A stretch of 64,000 nucleotides of DNA from Vreelandella massiliensis (GCF_900155385.1 NZ_LT699745.1:321578-385577), one strand, 5' to 3'. Shown: positions 10,001-19,595, numbered from the stretch's first letter. Numbers and translations are program-made. The notes: a model not told the origin generated them from the sequence alone.

Positions 10001-11233
10001 TTCGCCCTTCTCAAGCAGGACGGCGGCGATGGCCGGCATGAGGTGGCAATAGAGCCGCAGGGTGATGGGCAGACGTTCATGGCGAGCGCCGCGCTCGGCA
10101 AGCGCGCGACTGAAATCGACACAAGAGGCGTCGTTCTCCACCAGCCGGATCAGGCCATGAACCGCATAGCCGCGCACTTCCTGGGCGCTGTCCTCCAGGG
10201 CAAGCGCTGACAGGTGCTGCTCAAGCGTCGCCGGGCGCCGCTTGATCAGCAGGTCGATCAGCGCCTGGCGCACCGTGGGGCTCGGGTCGTTCAGAGCGGT
10301 CTCGAGCAGGGTCTCGAATCTCGTGTCATCGCTGTGATCACCCAGTACCTGCACCGCGTGCTGGCGCACGAAGAAGTCGTCGCCCTCGACAACGCGGGTC
10401 AGGCGGCGCTCGATGATATCCACCACGGCGGGATAGCCCATAACGCTCAGAAGCGACAGCGCCTCGGTCTGGAGCCACACCGGCTGGCGGGAGTCCATGG
10501 CCAGGCGGTAGCTGTAGTTCAGGGTACTGTCGCCCAGATAGCGCCCCCGGCCTTCCGGCGGCAGGGCACGGGCAACCCGGGCCAGGCCATGAAAGGCCGC
10601 AATACGCACGCGCAGGTCGCCCTCGTAAGCGAGTAGCTCGCCAATGCTCCCTTCAAGATTAAGCTTTCGCCAGCGCTGAATGCCCTCCTCCGGCGTGACG
10701 CGCTCCGCGCCCATATAGCGCGCGCCCAGCTCCCCCAGCCGTTCCAGGCTGAAGCTTAGGTGGCGCTCGCAATCGGCGAACTGCTTCTGGTAGCGCTCGC
10801 TAACCGCATCGGGGCCGAACCAGCGCCCGAAGGCTTGGCGATCCCCCAGCAGTTGGCGCCGCCCTGCCCCCAGAGTGCGAGCATAATCGAGCACGTGCCC
10901 GCGAATCTCATCTTCCGAGCGGGCGCTGGCGAGCCTTGCGGTGAACTCATGGTGGTTGGCATGCAGGCGCGCGATGTCACGGCGCTGCACCTCGATCCAG
11001 TCCAGCAACGTCTCCAGCAGCACCCGATAGAGGGCGTCGGGGTCGTCCTTGGGCAGTTGACGCCCGCTTTTATGCAAAAAGGCCAGAATGGCGGCAATCT
11101 GGCGCCGGCTCACCCGCTGCCAAGGCGCGGAGAGCCCATCAGTCAAACACTGCTCAAGGGATACATTGGCGTTACGCTTCATGATACTTTCCCATCGTCC
11201 CCTGTCCTTTAGGCTCTGCCCGCGCTTACTCAC
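7007..11233 (-). CDS. HEAT-repeat protein fused to a PgsB/CapB-type Mur ligase
   Basis: This 1,408-aa product has three parts. Residues ~1-450 are helical and contain HEAT-like repeats (VRQHAVQVLGDHSDDTRFET, VRQALIDLL, VRGYAVHGLIRLV). Residues ~700-745 contain membrane-associated helices (LSFFLAGMLALFVG). From ~750 there is a Mur-ligase ATPase domain with P-loop GTRGKSGTERLKA (P-loop ~759-766) and the PgsB-type blocks VISKTTGCEA, FLWECMGLTPAYV and ITNTYPDHEDIQGPAGI. PgsB/CapB ligates glutamate into poly-gamma-glutamate in Bacillus; normal PgsB is about 400 aa, so the HEAT half and the long C-terminal helical tail are extra. The GTG start at 11233 overlaps the upstream stop by 8 bases; an ATG at 11182 is the alternative. 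Confidence 0.8.
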   Translation of the reverse strand: MSKRGQSLKDRGRWESIMKRNANVSLEQCLTDGLSAPWQRVSRRQIAAILAFLHKSGRQLPKDDPDALYRVLLETLLDWIEVQRRDIARLHANHHEFTARLASARSEDEIRGHVLDYARTLGAGRRQLLGDRQAFGRWFGPDAVSERYQKQFADCERHLSFSLERLGELGARYMGAERVTPEEGIQRWRKLNLEGSIGELLAYEGDLRVRIAAFHGLARVARALPPEGRGRYLGDSTLNYSYRLAMDSRQPVWLQTEALSLLSVMGYPAVVDIIERRLTRVVEGDDFFVRQHAVQVLGDHSDDTRFETLLETALNDPSPTVRQALIDLLIKRRPATLEQHLSALALEDSAQEVRGYAVHGLIRLVENDASCVDFSRALAERGARHERLPITLRLYCHLMPAIAAVLLEKGEEAALERWAETGFALLTRLHTQALDLRVRRWAAQARETLWCMADPEARDLHAQLRTRLKESPVRKRRRLKVPEGADDDRLGRVLSALTQDDFGLDASRASGKLAFRRWERFRFRLWRAWYELMHSSPDKRQAGHHTIGRVYYGLFQVPSARMSELSPTKVPGEPLHMSDEDGWRPYLPLVDQVISSLDQSWPTRPMKLYTSEGVTEITPPGGLIARLRARLKLTFRFAHYARLRNWEADSGGAANGYVTALQSLGFKVGFRTHTDPDAKPLPEDPAVRRFFHALAFPPLLVGWWQDYTGYFVSVYQNTLRQLSFFLAGMLALFVGRHVYVNLTTRRARNKLPLVIGGWGTRGKSGTERLKAALFNGLGFHVISKTTGCEAMFLHGYSHRDLQEMFLFRPYDKATIWEQADLVKLSKKLDADVFLWECMGLTPAYVRILQKQWMRDDISTITNTYPDHEDIQGPAGINIPMVMTEFIPKNSTLITSEAEMLPILQQASQQLGTECHHIGWIESELLPGDTLSRFPYEEHPTNIALVLRMADEFGISHLFALKAMADHVILDLGVLKVYPLAHARGRWLQFTNGMSANERLGALGNWNRLGFDKQDPEAEPGVWISTVINNRADRVARSRVFADILVNDISADRHFLIGTNLEGLMGYIEESWAVRREETTLWPRSQENPDPCVEWHRLARQMRVCVTEEAVLGRLSAMLEGLKVEHDPQALLKHLADPGEYLKTLTQEGNPGKASLSRHLETILAQHQAYYREWQAFRELEGRIAKHPAPSDSLDEQARDLLWTWFRSRIEIVRSPFVTGEQLVNLICEQTPPGYTNRILGMQNIKGPGLDWVYRWQAWDKIHAAGEMILNGNRGEATRGLQFLASFQEYGLLSAEYMQALLSRARELPVAQSESFQAELRLIAANLEAKNRPEEEEEGLSSSEPSGGLWMTLVSWVEKFLDVGDAVRRRRKADQIYRDMVSQRISTARAADELQYLTKRQKGGWLMRR

Positions 11234-14200
11234 GCTTCACCATAAACGTCTCGGCATACCCCAAAGCGCTTAGCCGCTGACGCAGCGCCGCGACGCCATG
11301 CGCATGGGTACCGACCTGCACGCGATGAAAGCCGCCGCCGCTCACCAAGCGCGTGGGTGCGTCGAGCTTTGGATCAAGCGTTTGTTGCAGCTTAAGCGCA
11401 GCGGCGTGGGTGCTCAATGCCATCACCTGGATATAGCGATCCACGGCGTGATCGACGGCAATACCGCCGCTCGCTCGCGTCATCGAGTTCGCGCGTGCCG
11501 ACGAGGCGCCTTCGTGCGACGCCTGTGGCACCAGACGGTTGGTGTCAACGCGCGCTCGCTGCTGGGCGCGCCTCAAGGGCAAAAACGCGCGCTCATCCGG
11601 GCGTCGGGCCGGGCTCAAACGCCCCTCGTTGGCCTCAAAGCCAACGTCCAGCTGGAAACCGAAATCGCGGCGCTCGATGTCGTAGTTCCCCCGCGCACTC
11701 AGCGTCCAGGCATTGGCACCGCTATCAAAGCGCAGCAGATCAGCGCCCACAAAGAGCCGCTGCTGATCAATGCTCGCGCCACGGTCGTCGTCGTTGAAGT
11801 AGTGACGCCAACGCACGCCCGCCTCCCCGGCGACGTTGCCAAATAGCTGCCTGGCCGCCGTGGTGACTTCCCCATAATCGGGATCAAAGGGGTTGAGCGA
11901 TTCATTGCTTACCAGCGCTCCCTCAAGATAGACCCGCTGATCCAGATGGGGCGACCAAGTGAGGCGGTCGGATAGCACCAGACTTCGCTGGTGATCGTCC
12001 TTGTAGGGCGAGTACACATCGGGGTCTATGGCGGATAAGTCGGCCAGGGGCACCGAATCCAAGCTCAACCAGCGCTGGTTGAGGGTAATACCGGCCTCGT
12101 GCCGAAGCCGTGGCGAAAGATGGAAAGTTCGCTCGGCGCTGCCCTGTAGCCGCGCCGCCCAGTGATTGTTACCGGCTACCCCCTCGACGCGCTCAGGCTG
12201 AAGGTAGGCCTCGCCGAAAAAGCCGAGCTGCCAGTCGCTTTCGTCGGGGTAGAAATCCACCCACTGTTTGGCGCCCACGACGCCATGGCCGCCCTCAAGC
12301 CGACGCATCAGGACGTCGCTGCGGCTGAAAAGCCGCCTATCGGGCTGACGAACGCGGTAGCTGACGCCGGCCTCGAGCGCACTTGTCCCTTGAACGGGCG
12401 CGACGGCATCCTCACTGCCGTCGATACGCTCGACAAAGCGCAAATAGCCGCCCCCGCTATCCAGGCCGGCACCGGGCGAGTGATGATCCTCCAGCTTCCA
12501 GGCGACCGGCTCTGCCGGTGCCGGCGGTGGCGAAGGCCCCCGAGCGGGAACGGCAAGGCTTGCCTTGATCACGCTCGACTCAAGCGGCAACTCGGCCTCG
12601 GGCGAGGCGCGCAACGCATGCAGCCGAAAATAGCGATCCTCGTCACCTCTCGCCTCAAAGGTCAGGGTCTGCCATCCCGGCGCCACGAAGCGATAAGACG
12701 TCGCATCTTGGCGCGGCGACCACTCGTCCACCCGCACCCAGGCCGGCCCTTTGACATAAAAACTCGCCGGCTGACCAGGGGCGGCGATGTGGTAGGTGCG
12801 CGTTTCGTCTTCCAGCAGCGGCGCCCCGCTCCCAGCCCGGGTAAGCTGGGCAGTCACGAACTGCTGCTGGCGCGGGTCATCCAGCCACAGCCGCAGGGCG
12901 TGCTCTCCCGGCTCCAGGCGAATGCGCTCAAGGGTCTCTCTTTCCGATAAGCGCACCCGCCGGGGCTCGCGATCGTCAAGCTGTATCATCACCTCGGCGG
13001 GCACCCTTGCCTCGTAGGGCATCACCCGCTGAGCGAGGCGCAGTTCGATGGTCAGGGGGTCAGGCGTGAAAAGCTCCACGCCTTCGGTGCCTCTGCCACT
13101 CAAGAGCATCGCGGCGTTGGAAAGCTCGGGCAACAGGGCCTGACGCACGCGCCTAAAAGGCGAATGCATCGATTCTTCCAAAGGCAGCTGGCGCACCCCA
13201 GCACTCTCAAAGCTGCTGCTGATGCGCTCCCAGCGATACCCTTGACGCAGCCTATCGGCAAGCGCGCGGATGGCTGGCACGTCGGCGTGCACCTCGGCCA
13301 GCTGCGCCAGGCGCGCACTCACCGAATCTTGCATGCCTGGGTGCTGCTCAAGCTGCCAGAGCAGCGCCACGGCGAGGGCATGGGCCTTTTCAGGCGAATC
13401 GGGCACACCGGTACTCGTTACGATGTTATCGACCTGAACAGCATGGCTCCCTGTCGGCCAGCTTGCCGGTCCGCCACTCCCTTCTTGAGCGTCAGCTGGA
13501 TCGGGAAAGTCGAGGGTCTCCAGCGTACTTTTGAGGCTGACTGCGTCCAGGTCGGCAAGCTCGCGGCTATAGAGTTGCGCCGAGGGCCTGACCGCCAGCG
13601 GCTCAAGCTCGCCGTCGCGCACCTGAAAGTAGTCAGGCACCGGGGAGGAGAGGAAAGCATCCCTTCCAGGAGACGCGTGCAGCAGGTCCTTCAAGGCCAA
13701 GGGCGTCACCGGCGGCAATACCGCCCAGGGGTGCGCCGGCTGCCACTGCCACAGCTGGGTCAGGTAGTCGTGTTGTTGAGGCCTAATCCGCACGCGGTGA
13801 AGGCCGGGGGGCACCGCCACCAAGGTGTCATCGCCGGTGGCCGTGGCGGCGCCTTGATGGATCGCTTGAAGGTATGGGTTTTCCGCGCGGCTTAAAATCG
13901 GCGCGTTGAGCGTGGTCGTCTTGCCCGCAACATCGATAAGCTCGGCGGAAAGCCAATCGAGCTCTCCTGCTTCACGGGTTTCCGGCGCCACTCGTCGAAG
14001 CTGCACGCGCAGTACCGCCGGCCCCACCACCTCGACTTCCACTGGCGCATCGTGGCTTGCCTGTGGCAGCGCAAAGGGCTTTTGCGTGACCTCGCTGAAC
14101 AGGGTCGAGAAGCCGCGAGCGCGCTCGATGCGGCTATCCAGCGAGACCCAATCGAAGGCTTGTTCTTGCGACCGCGACCACTCAAGCCAGCGCTCAACCC

Positions 14201-14422
14201 CTGCCAGGCGCCGCTCTCGGTTCGGGCTTTCAAGGGCACGGGCGATGGATTCACCAGCACGCATTCGCTCTCTCCGTGCATGGCCTGCCTCTCCCGCTTT
14301 TTGCCAATGCGCCATGGCCTGGTCGGTATCGCCCTCGCGGGCGGCGCGATCGCCCCGGTGCAACGCCTGCTCGGCCAGGGTGCGCTCGAAGCTGTCCGCA
14401 GTATCGAGCACTGAGGAGAAAG
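11226..14422 (-). CDS. C-terminal part of giant outer-membrane beta-barrel/SPOR protein (gene split by adapter artefact)
   Basis: This frame carries the last ~1,065 residues of the protein that begins at 16840. It starts with a helical TPR-like stretch (ALHRGDRAAREGDTDQAMAH), continues with long beta-sandwich regions, then from about 12,500 down to 11,600 shows alternating amphipathic strands with aromatic girdles (WVDFYPDESDWQLGFFGEAY, LTWSPHLDQRVYLEGAL), as in outer-membrane barrels. It ends with a SPOR-like peptidoglycan-binding domain (RYIQVMALSTHAAALKLQQ ... FHRVQVG ... ALRQRLSALGYAETF). Its apparent N-terminal ~35 residues upstream of 14422 are translated adapter and must be removed. 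It overlaps the Mur-ligase gene by 8 bases. Confidence 0.75.
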
Positions 14423-14501
14423 TTTTTTTTTTTTTCAAGCAGAAGACGGCATACGAGATACGGAACTGTGACTGGAGTTCAGACGTGTGCTCTTCCGATC
14501 T
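14423..14501 (-). other. Illumina TruSeq P7 adapter plus poly-T embedded in the assembly
   Basis: Positions 14423-14435 are 13 T. 14436-14459 match the Illumina P7 flow-cell sequence, 14460-14467 read ACGGAACT (the reverse complement of TruSeq index 14, AGTTCC, with its GT), and 14468-14501 match the read-2 primer ending CTCTTCCGATCT. The translation contains RSEEHTSELQS and DRKSTRLNSSH, known signatures of adapter contamination in protein databases. The poly-T is the usual poly-A read-through after an adapter. This is a technical join, so bases may be missing or wrong on either side. Confidence 0.97.
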
Positions 14502-16840
14502 TGCTCGGCCGCCGCCGGCAGCCAAGCGGGGGTGGCCCCTTCATGGGCAAGCATCAAGCCAAGCTGCGTGGCCCAGAGGGCGTCGCCGGCACGATGCAGC
14601 GCCTCGCCTAAGGGGTCGAGAAGCGCTTGATCGCCTTCGCGCACAAAACGTGCGGCCAGCAGACGTACCTGACTGCCCCAGCGCTGGGTCTTGGCGTACT
14701 CCGCCAACATATCATCGGTCGCCAGGCGCCTCGTGGCTGCGTCTTGCCCCAATACCGCCGAGGCCAAACGCTGGCGACGGGCCAGGTAGTGTTCACCGAG
14801 TGTTTCAAGCGCCTGCTGCGATAGCCGGTAGGCCTCCGGGTGCTGCCCGTAGCCGGCGTGCCCGAGCGCTTCCAGCACGCCAATCCACTTCTTGCGCCCT
14901 GCTTCTGCCCATGCCTTTCTCAGGCGCGCATCCAGGTCGGGAGCACCAGGCGGAGTCTTCGGGCTTATGTCATCCAAATAAGCCGCCTGGGCGGCGTGCA
15001 GATAGCGCAGCATGGGGTACCACTGATTCTCCAGCGCCTGCGCCGGTGTGGGCTCAAGAGGAAGTGGCCTTGATGCCGGGCTCGGTGCGGCTTCAAGCGC
15101 CCGGTGCAGCTGTTCGGCAAGGAGAGAATCGGTCTTTTCCAGCAGCGCACGGTAAGCGCTCTCGCCGGCATCAAAAGGCTGACTTGCGCGGTACTGCAGC
15201 GCGACGGAAAGCGGCGCGTCACTCCAAACACGCACCGCGTCGATATCGGCCGGCAGGGGAAGCTCCACGCTGGCTGTCGGCCAGTAGTGGCCAGGTTCCC
15301 GGCTGGCGGTAAAGTCACCGCCCAGGGTGGGGTGTACCAGTGCCTGCCCCGGCGCTTTTCGCTGTGACAGCACGGCATCCTCGGGGGTGGGGAGTGACGC
15401 GCCCTTGGCAGGCTCTGAGAGCCTAAGCCGCTGGGCCGGTGCCTCGTCGTACTGCACCCAGAGTTCGGCCTCTTGGAGTGCCAGCCGCGCCACGGCAAGT
15501 CGCAGCCGGGAAGGCCCGGCCCGCTCGGGCAAGGGGTAACGCAGCGCTTCCTGGCTCACCTCGACAAAAACGCCACGACCCAGCCGCTCAAGCACGCCCT
15601 TCCCTAGGTAGTAGCGCTCATCAATTTCTAGGTCTAGCGGGCTGGTGGTGGCAAACCAGGCCGTGTTCAGGGCAAGGGGCGCACGCTTTGTACCCGCGCC
15701 GGCCTCGGGAAAGAGGCTACGAAAAAAGCGTTGGCTGCGTTCGATCTCCCCGGCGAGGGCCTGTCTTGCCCTCTGAGGCCGAGCGCCGGGGAACGCGGAC
15801 GCCTCCTGATCAAGACGGCTTTGTTCAAGACGCTGTGTCTCAAGAAAGCCCAGGGCAATATCGGCGGCACCCTCGAGGTGATTCGACTGGCTAAGTGCCT
15901 TCAGCGCTTGCAGTGTTCTGCCCTCGGCGCGCAGAGGGTGGTCGAGAAGCCCCTGGGTCAGCTCGGCCGTGGTCGGCTCGGGCTCGTTGAAACCGAGAAA
16001 ATAGTCCGCTTCGGCCTGCTCGACGCGAGCAAAAAGCGGCTGCGAGGCCTTGAGCTCCAGTCGGTGCTCCCCCTCGGGAATCGTCAGATAGCGCCGGTCC
16101 ATGCCGCCGTGAAAGCGCGAGTTGCCCGCCTCCTGATAGAGCGTGCTCAACTGGGTTCGCTCGACGCTGAGCTGTCGCCAGGGCGACGCATTCAAGCGCC
16201 AGCTCAGCGAGTACTGCTGCTGTTCGGCCGCCTCGGCCGGCCGGCTGGCCACGGCGAGCACCCGGGGGCCTTCCACCTCAAGCGCAATCACCTCCCCTTG
16301 TGCCAGACGCTGAACGTCACGCCGCTCGCCGTCTTCATCCATCAGCGAGACCTGCTCAAACTCGTGCGCCGTATGGGTTTGCTGGTAGGTAGTCGGCGCG
16401 TCCACGGGGTCGAGTTCGGCGACAAACAGCCGGCCACGAATGTCCGACTCCGCCTCCAGACGTGCCAATAGAGGCGATGGCTTGTCCTTCACATGCAGCC
16501 ACTCATCGCCTTCGCTGCTAGGCGTCCAGGGCGCCTGCCACCAGAGCTTGCCGTCGCGGGAGAGCCATAGCAGCGGCGGTGTCTGGTCGTCGTCCAGTTG
16601 CAGGCGCAGATGCCCCTGCGCGGCAAGCGCGAAGGTCGCGGTGTCGCTGGCATCGAGTCTCACTCGGCTGTCTCGTGTGTGATCCAGCCGCTTGGCCTGC
16701 TCCCACATCAGCCGGGGCGCCTGACTGGCGCGTTCGCGTTCGGCCAGCGGATCTGCCCCGTAAGGATAACCCTCGGGCTGATTTTCACCGGCCGCACTCA
16801 AGGGCAGCGCAGCGGCCACGATCACCGCAAGCCATCTCAT
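14502..16840 (-). CDS. N-terminal part of giant exported beta-barrel/SPOR protein (gene split by adapter artefact)
   Basis: The start is ATG 16840, which overlaps the stop of the upstream gene as ATGA and has GGAG nine bases before; an earlier ATG at 16861 would precede the signal peptide. The first residues (MRWLAVIVAAALPLSAAGEN) are a signal peptide. About 780 residues follow, with beta-sandwich-like segments rich in Arg/Leu/Glu and a helical TPR-like region near the break (ALGHAGYGQHPEAYRLSQQA). The genuine frame ends at ...PAAAEQ at 14502. Joining it directly to 14422 would shift frame, so 2 (mod 3) bases are missing or the gap is larger. With the downstream part the protein is roughly 1,850 aa. 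Confidence 0.75.
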
Positions 16841-17724
16841 GGGGTCGTCTCCGTCACGCACTGGATAAGGGTATGTCGGGCACCCGCGTCCTTGATCAGG
16901 CGTTTGCGCAGATCGGCGTCAAGCTCCAGATGCACAAAGCCCTCAAAATCGCGACGGCGCAAGTCGGCAGCCAACGTATTGGTGGTGGCGCCAAGTTCGC
17001 GAACATCCCGGGGGTAAAGCAGTGCGCGGATGTCGAGTCGGTCGGACAAACACGCGGTCAGCTGCACCAGCGCCTTAGGCGGATAACTCGTGCCGTCGCT
17101 TAGGATGGCTTGGGCCTCACGCCCGGCTCGGCTGTCGCGCTTGGCGCGGCTGTAGCCATGCAGCTGGAGTATCCGCCCTTCTGGATGCACATCGGCAAAG
17201 GCGCGGCTCAAGGCGTGCAGGTAGCTGTCGGCAATGTGCACCAAGTCGGTGTCATCGCTCTCGTAGCGATGCGTGGTGTTCCAAGCCGCGGCCATGGCAT
17301 CGCTTTCCAGAAAGAGCTGGCGCGCGAGGGTGCCGGTGCGTAGATCAAAGTACTGGTGCGGCGCCTGGATCAAAAGCGGTGAGCCGCCTGCCACGCGCGC
17401 GGCAAAGAGCCCTCGTCCCCGGCGCGCGTTTTCCTCTTCGGTCAAGACCACGATGTCCGACTGCGACAGGGCAATCGACTCGTAGTCCAGGTCCTTGAAA
17501 TCGCGCTCCCCCTCGCTTCGCTTGTCCGCGGCAAGCCACTGCCTAAAGCCCTCCTGGGCTAGGAGGATGCTATTTGCGGGGGGCACGGCGTACGCTTCGC
17601 TGCGCGCCTGATCAAGCAGTGTCTCAAGGCTCGGCTCGGCGGAAGCCAGCGTCAGCGTGCCGGGAACCACCAGCAGTGCCGCCGCCATCAGTAAGGTTTT
17701 TTTCATCGCGTTTGCCCCTTTCAT
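16837..17724 (-). CDS. Exported hydrolase-like protein of the polymer operon
   Basis: The 295-aa product has a clear signal peptide (MKKTLLMAAALLVVPGTLTL, beginning at Met7; ATG 17724 has GGAGGGTGA upstream). The mature part has PLLIQAPHQYFDLRTGTLA, a conserved-looking Glu/Asp (FLESDAM), NTTHRY and ILQLHGY. A His near a beta-strand end, an acidic residue and a late His fit a zinc amidase/carboxypeptidase-like site such as those of N-formylglutamate amidohydrolase or poly-gamma-glutamate hydrolase, but this is inference. Four Leu/Arg-rich helices follow. Both neighbours overlap it (ATGA on each side), so it is part of the Mur-ligase operon and is probably a periplasmic polymer-trimming or release enzyme. 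Confidence 0.7.
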   Translation of the reverse strand: MKGANAMKKTLLMAAALLVVPGTLTLASAEPSLETLLDQARSEAYAVPPANSILLAQEGFRQWLAADKRSEGERDFKDLDYESIALSQSDIVVLTEEENARRGRGLFAARVAGGSPLLIQAPHQYFDLRTGTLARQLFLESDAMAAAWNTTHRYESDDTDLVHIADSYLHALSRAFADVHPEGRILQLHGYSRAKRDSRAGREAQAILSDGTSYPPKALVQLTACLSDRLDIRALLYPRDVRELGATTNTLAADLRRRDFEGFVHLELDADLRKRLIKDAGARHTLIQCVTETTP

Positions 17725-18482
17725 TCACCCTCCTCGCGAAAACTGCGCGTTCGCTCGTGCTCGCCCGGCAGCACTTCATGGAAAACGATATAGCCCGGTG
17801 CCCCGCTCGTGAGCGAAAACTCCACGCCCAAGGGGCCATCGGGAAGGTCTCTGCCCAAGTCGATCAGAATCGGCTGACCGTGGGCAAGCCGTTCACGCTG
17901 CTGGTCGAGCACATAGCCGACGCCAGCCTCCTCGGCGGTGGGCGTCACCTGATAGTGCCGCTCAAGATGCGTCCACTCCTGCGTCGGCCCTGGGTTCAGC
18001 GTCTCGGGCGTGATGCGCACGCGCACCGTGCTCGCTTCGCCGGCGTCACCCAGCGAGTAGAAGCGCGCCCCGACCAGCTGGCCATCCTCACGCTTATTGA
18101 CAGGATAGCGCAGCGTCTCCTCTTGAAGTCGGAAGGCCATGCGGCGCAGGTAGCCCGACTCATCCGGGTAGCGGTAGTTCATTAGCCAAGTCCCCGAGGT
18201 ACTGGCATCAAGTGCCACTTCGTGCTGGCCCGGCGAGAGCGGCGGCAAGCCGATCTCTCCGCGCCTGCCAATCAGCTCGTGGCGCACGGTTCTGCCGTCG
18301 ATACGCAGCGTTAAGCTGAACGGAGCGGAGGCATCACGCAGATAAATCAGCTGTGGCGAGAGGCTTCGTGTTACGCCGGGCGCGGCGATGTCCACGCGCT
18401 GACTGCCCTGCCGTAGTAGAATCGACCTATTGAAATAGGAGTGCGCATGAGCGAAACGGATACCTCCCGAACCGCTGACCAC
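17721..18482 (-). CDS. 5'-truncated beta-rich protein, first surviving gene of the polymer operon
   Basis: The open frame gives 253 residues, but its first ~25 (from 18482 to about 18410) are the antisense of the promoter and start of the plus-strand Rpn gene and cannot be native. The genuine part (from about QRVDIAAPGVTR) is beta-rich and resembles segments of the giant downstream protein (LRYPVNKREDG and GARFYSLGDAGEASTVRVRI compare with ALRYPLPERAG and LRLAVARLAL). A signal peptide would be expected but is absent, consistent with loss of the 5' end. A GTG within QR-VDIAAP could restart translation. The stop overlaps the next gene. The promoter of the operon is missing too. Confidence 0.55.
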   Translation of the reverse strand: MVSGSGGIRFAHAHSYFNRSILLRQGSQRVDIAAPGVTRSLSPQLIYLRDASAPFSLTLRIDGRTVRHELIGRRGEIGLPPLSPGQHEVALDASTSGTWLMNYRYPDESGYLRRMAFRLQEETLRYPVNKREDGQLVGARFYSLGDAGEASTVRVRITPETLNPGPTQEWTHLERHYQVTPTAEEAGVGYVLDQQRERLAHGQPILIDLGRDLPDGPLGVEFSLTSGAPGYIVFHEVLPGEHERTRSFREEGE

Positions 18483-19390
18483 GACAGTCCGTGGAAGATG
18501 GCGTTGGAAGGGTACTTTCAGGAGTTTTTGGATCTGCTATTCCCTCCGATTCATGAGCAGGTGGACTGGTCGAAGGGCTACAGTTTTCTCGACAAGGAGC
18601 TGCAGCAGATCACGCCGGATGCCAATAGCGGTAGGCGCTACGCCGATAAGCTGACCAAGGTCTACGCTAACGACGGTAGTGAAACCTGGGTGCTGATTCA
18701 TCTTGAAGTCCAGGGCGAGCCGGAAGACACCTTTGCCGAGCGCATGTACACCTACCAGTACCGGCTACGAGATCGCTATGGGGTGGACGTGGTGAGCTTG
18801 GCGGTGCTGGCCGACACCCGTGACAGCTTTCGGCCTACCACCTTCCATTATCTTATCAACGCTGGTGGTGCAAGCTGACGTTTACCTTCCCCACGGCTAA
18901 ATTGATCGATTGGGAAGCGCGCTGGGCGGCGTTGGAAGCCAGCAATAACGTCTTCGCTCTGGTGGTCATGGCCCAGATTAAGGCTAAGCGAGTGAAAGAC
19001 GGTGCCACACGCAAGGACGTCAAAGTAGCGCTGATACGGCTGTTGTATGAGCGGGGCTATAACCGCGACCAGGTCGTAACGTTATTTATCATCATCGACT
19101 GGATGCTCCAGCTGCCGAGCGCCCTGGAACCCGAGTTTGTACAGGCAGTCTACGCCATACAGGAGGAAAACCATATGCCTTACGTGAATACGATTGAGCG
19201 CTATGAGCGAGCGAAAGCAGTCCATGAAGGTGTAGAGGGCACCTTGCGCAAGCAGATAGCTCTGAAATTTGGTGAGTTGCCTGATTGGGCTGACAAGCAC
19301 ATTGCCTCCGCTTCTGATGCACAACTTGATGACTGGGTAGAGCAGATTCTGACAGCGGATAATTTGGAGACGCTACTGGGCAAGCACTGA
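18447..19390 (+). pseudogene. Rpn-family recombination-promoting nuclease, frameshifted
   Basis: Two consecutive frames (18447-18878 and 18902-19390) make one protein of about 315 aa with a one-base frameshift near 18855-18870: the first ends ...HYLINAGGAS while the other frame continues RWWCKLTFTFPTAKLIDW. The first half has PWKMALEGYFQEFLDLLFP and the PD-(D/E)XK core HLEVQGEPEDTFAERMYTYQ (E-x-Q). The second half has the C-terminal tail LRKQIALKFGELPDWADKHI seen in these proteins. Rpn proteins (RpnA-E, Transposase_31) promote RecA-independent recombination. ATG 18447 has TAGGAG upstream and a possible -10 TAGAAT at ~18416. It replaces the 5' end of the polymer operon. Confidence 0.75.
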
Positions 19391-19408
19391 TCCCACCTTC
19401 ACCTGCAG

Positions 19409-19595
19409 CGGCTCGGAGCTGAGGTCAATTTAGATCAGCTCAACAGTTTGGTGGAGGATAGAGATATGTTGGCAGAAAATTTGGAAAACTGAGCGCAGCA
19501 AGAGCGCCAGAAGGTTCCTTCGACAGGCTCAGAGTGATCGTTCCTCGAAAAGCCCGAGGCGCGAACCCGCTCACGCTGAGCTTGTCGAAGTGTCA
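19409..19595 (+). repeat. Direct repeat copy 1: Rpn 3' fragment plus REP-like pair
   Basis: About 187 bases here recur nearly identically at 23112-23304: a fragment matching the Rpn gene interior (cognate at about 22825-22913), then GCGCAGCAAGAGCGCCAG, then an inverted REP-like pair. In this copy the Rpn reading frame hits a stop (AACTGAGCG). The two copies flank 3.5 kb of accessory genes in direct orientation, so they could recombine to delete or duplicate that segment. Confidence 0.8.
19517..19590. repeat. REP-like inverted pair
   Basis: CCTTCGACAGGCTCAGAGTGA (19517-19537) and CTCACGCTGAGCTTGTCGAAG (19570-19590) are inverted copies of a ~21-bp palindromic unit. The same unit recurs at 20413, 20459, 23221, 23275, 25861, 26541, 26578 and 43312. 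Confidence 0.8.

Noticed and set aside
14423..14501. A start codon and N-terminal domain for the downstream frame reaching to 14525, and a poly-T terminator
   Set aside because: The sequence is Illumina adapter plus poly-A read-through, not genomic.
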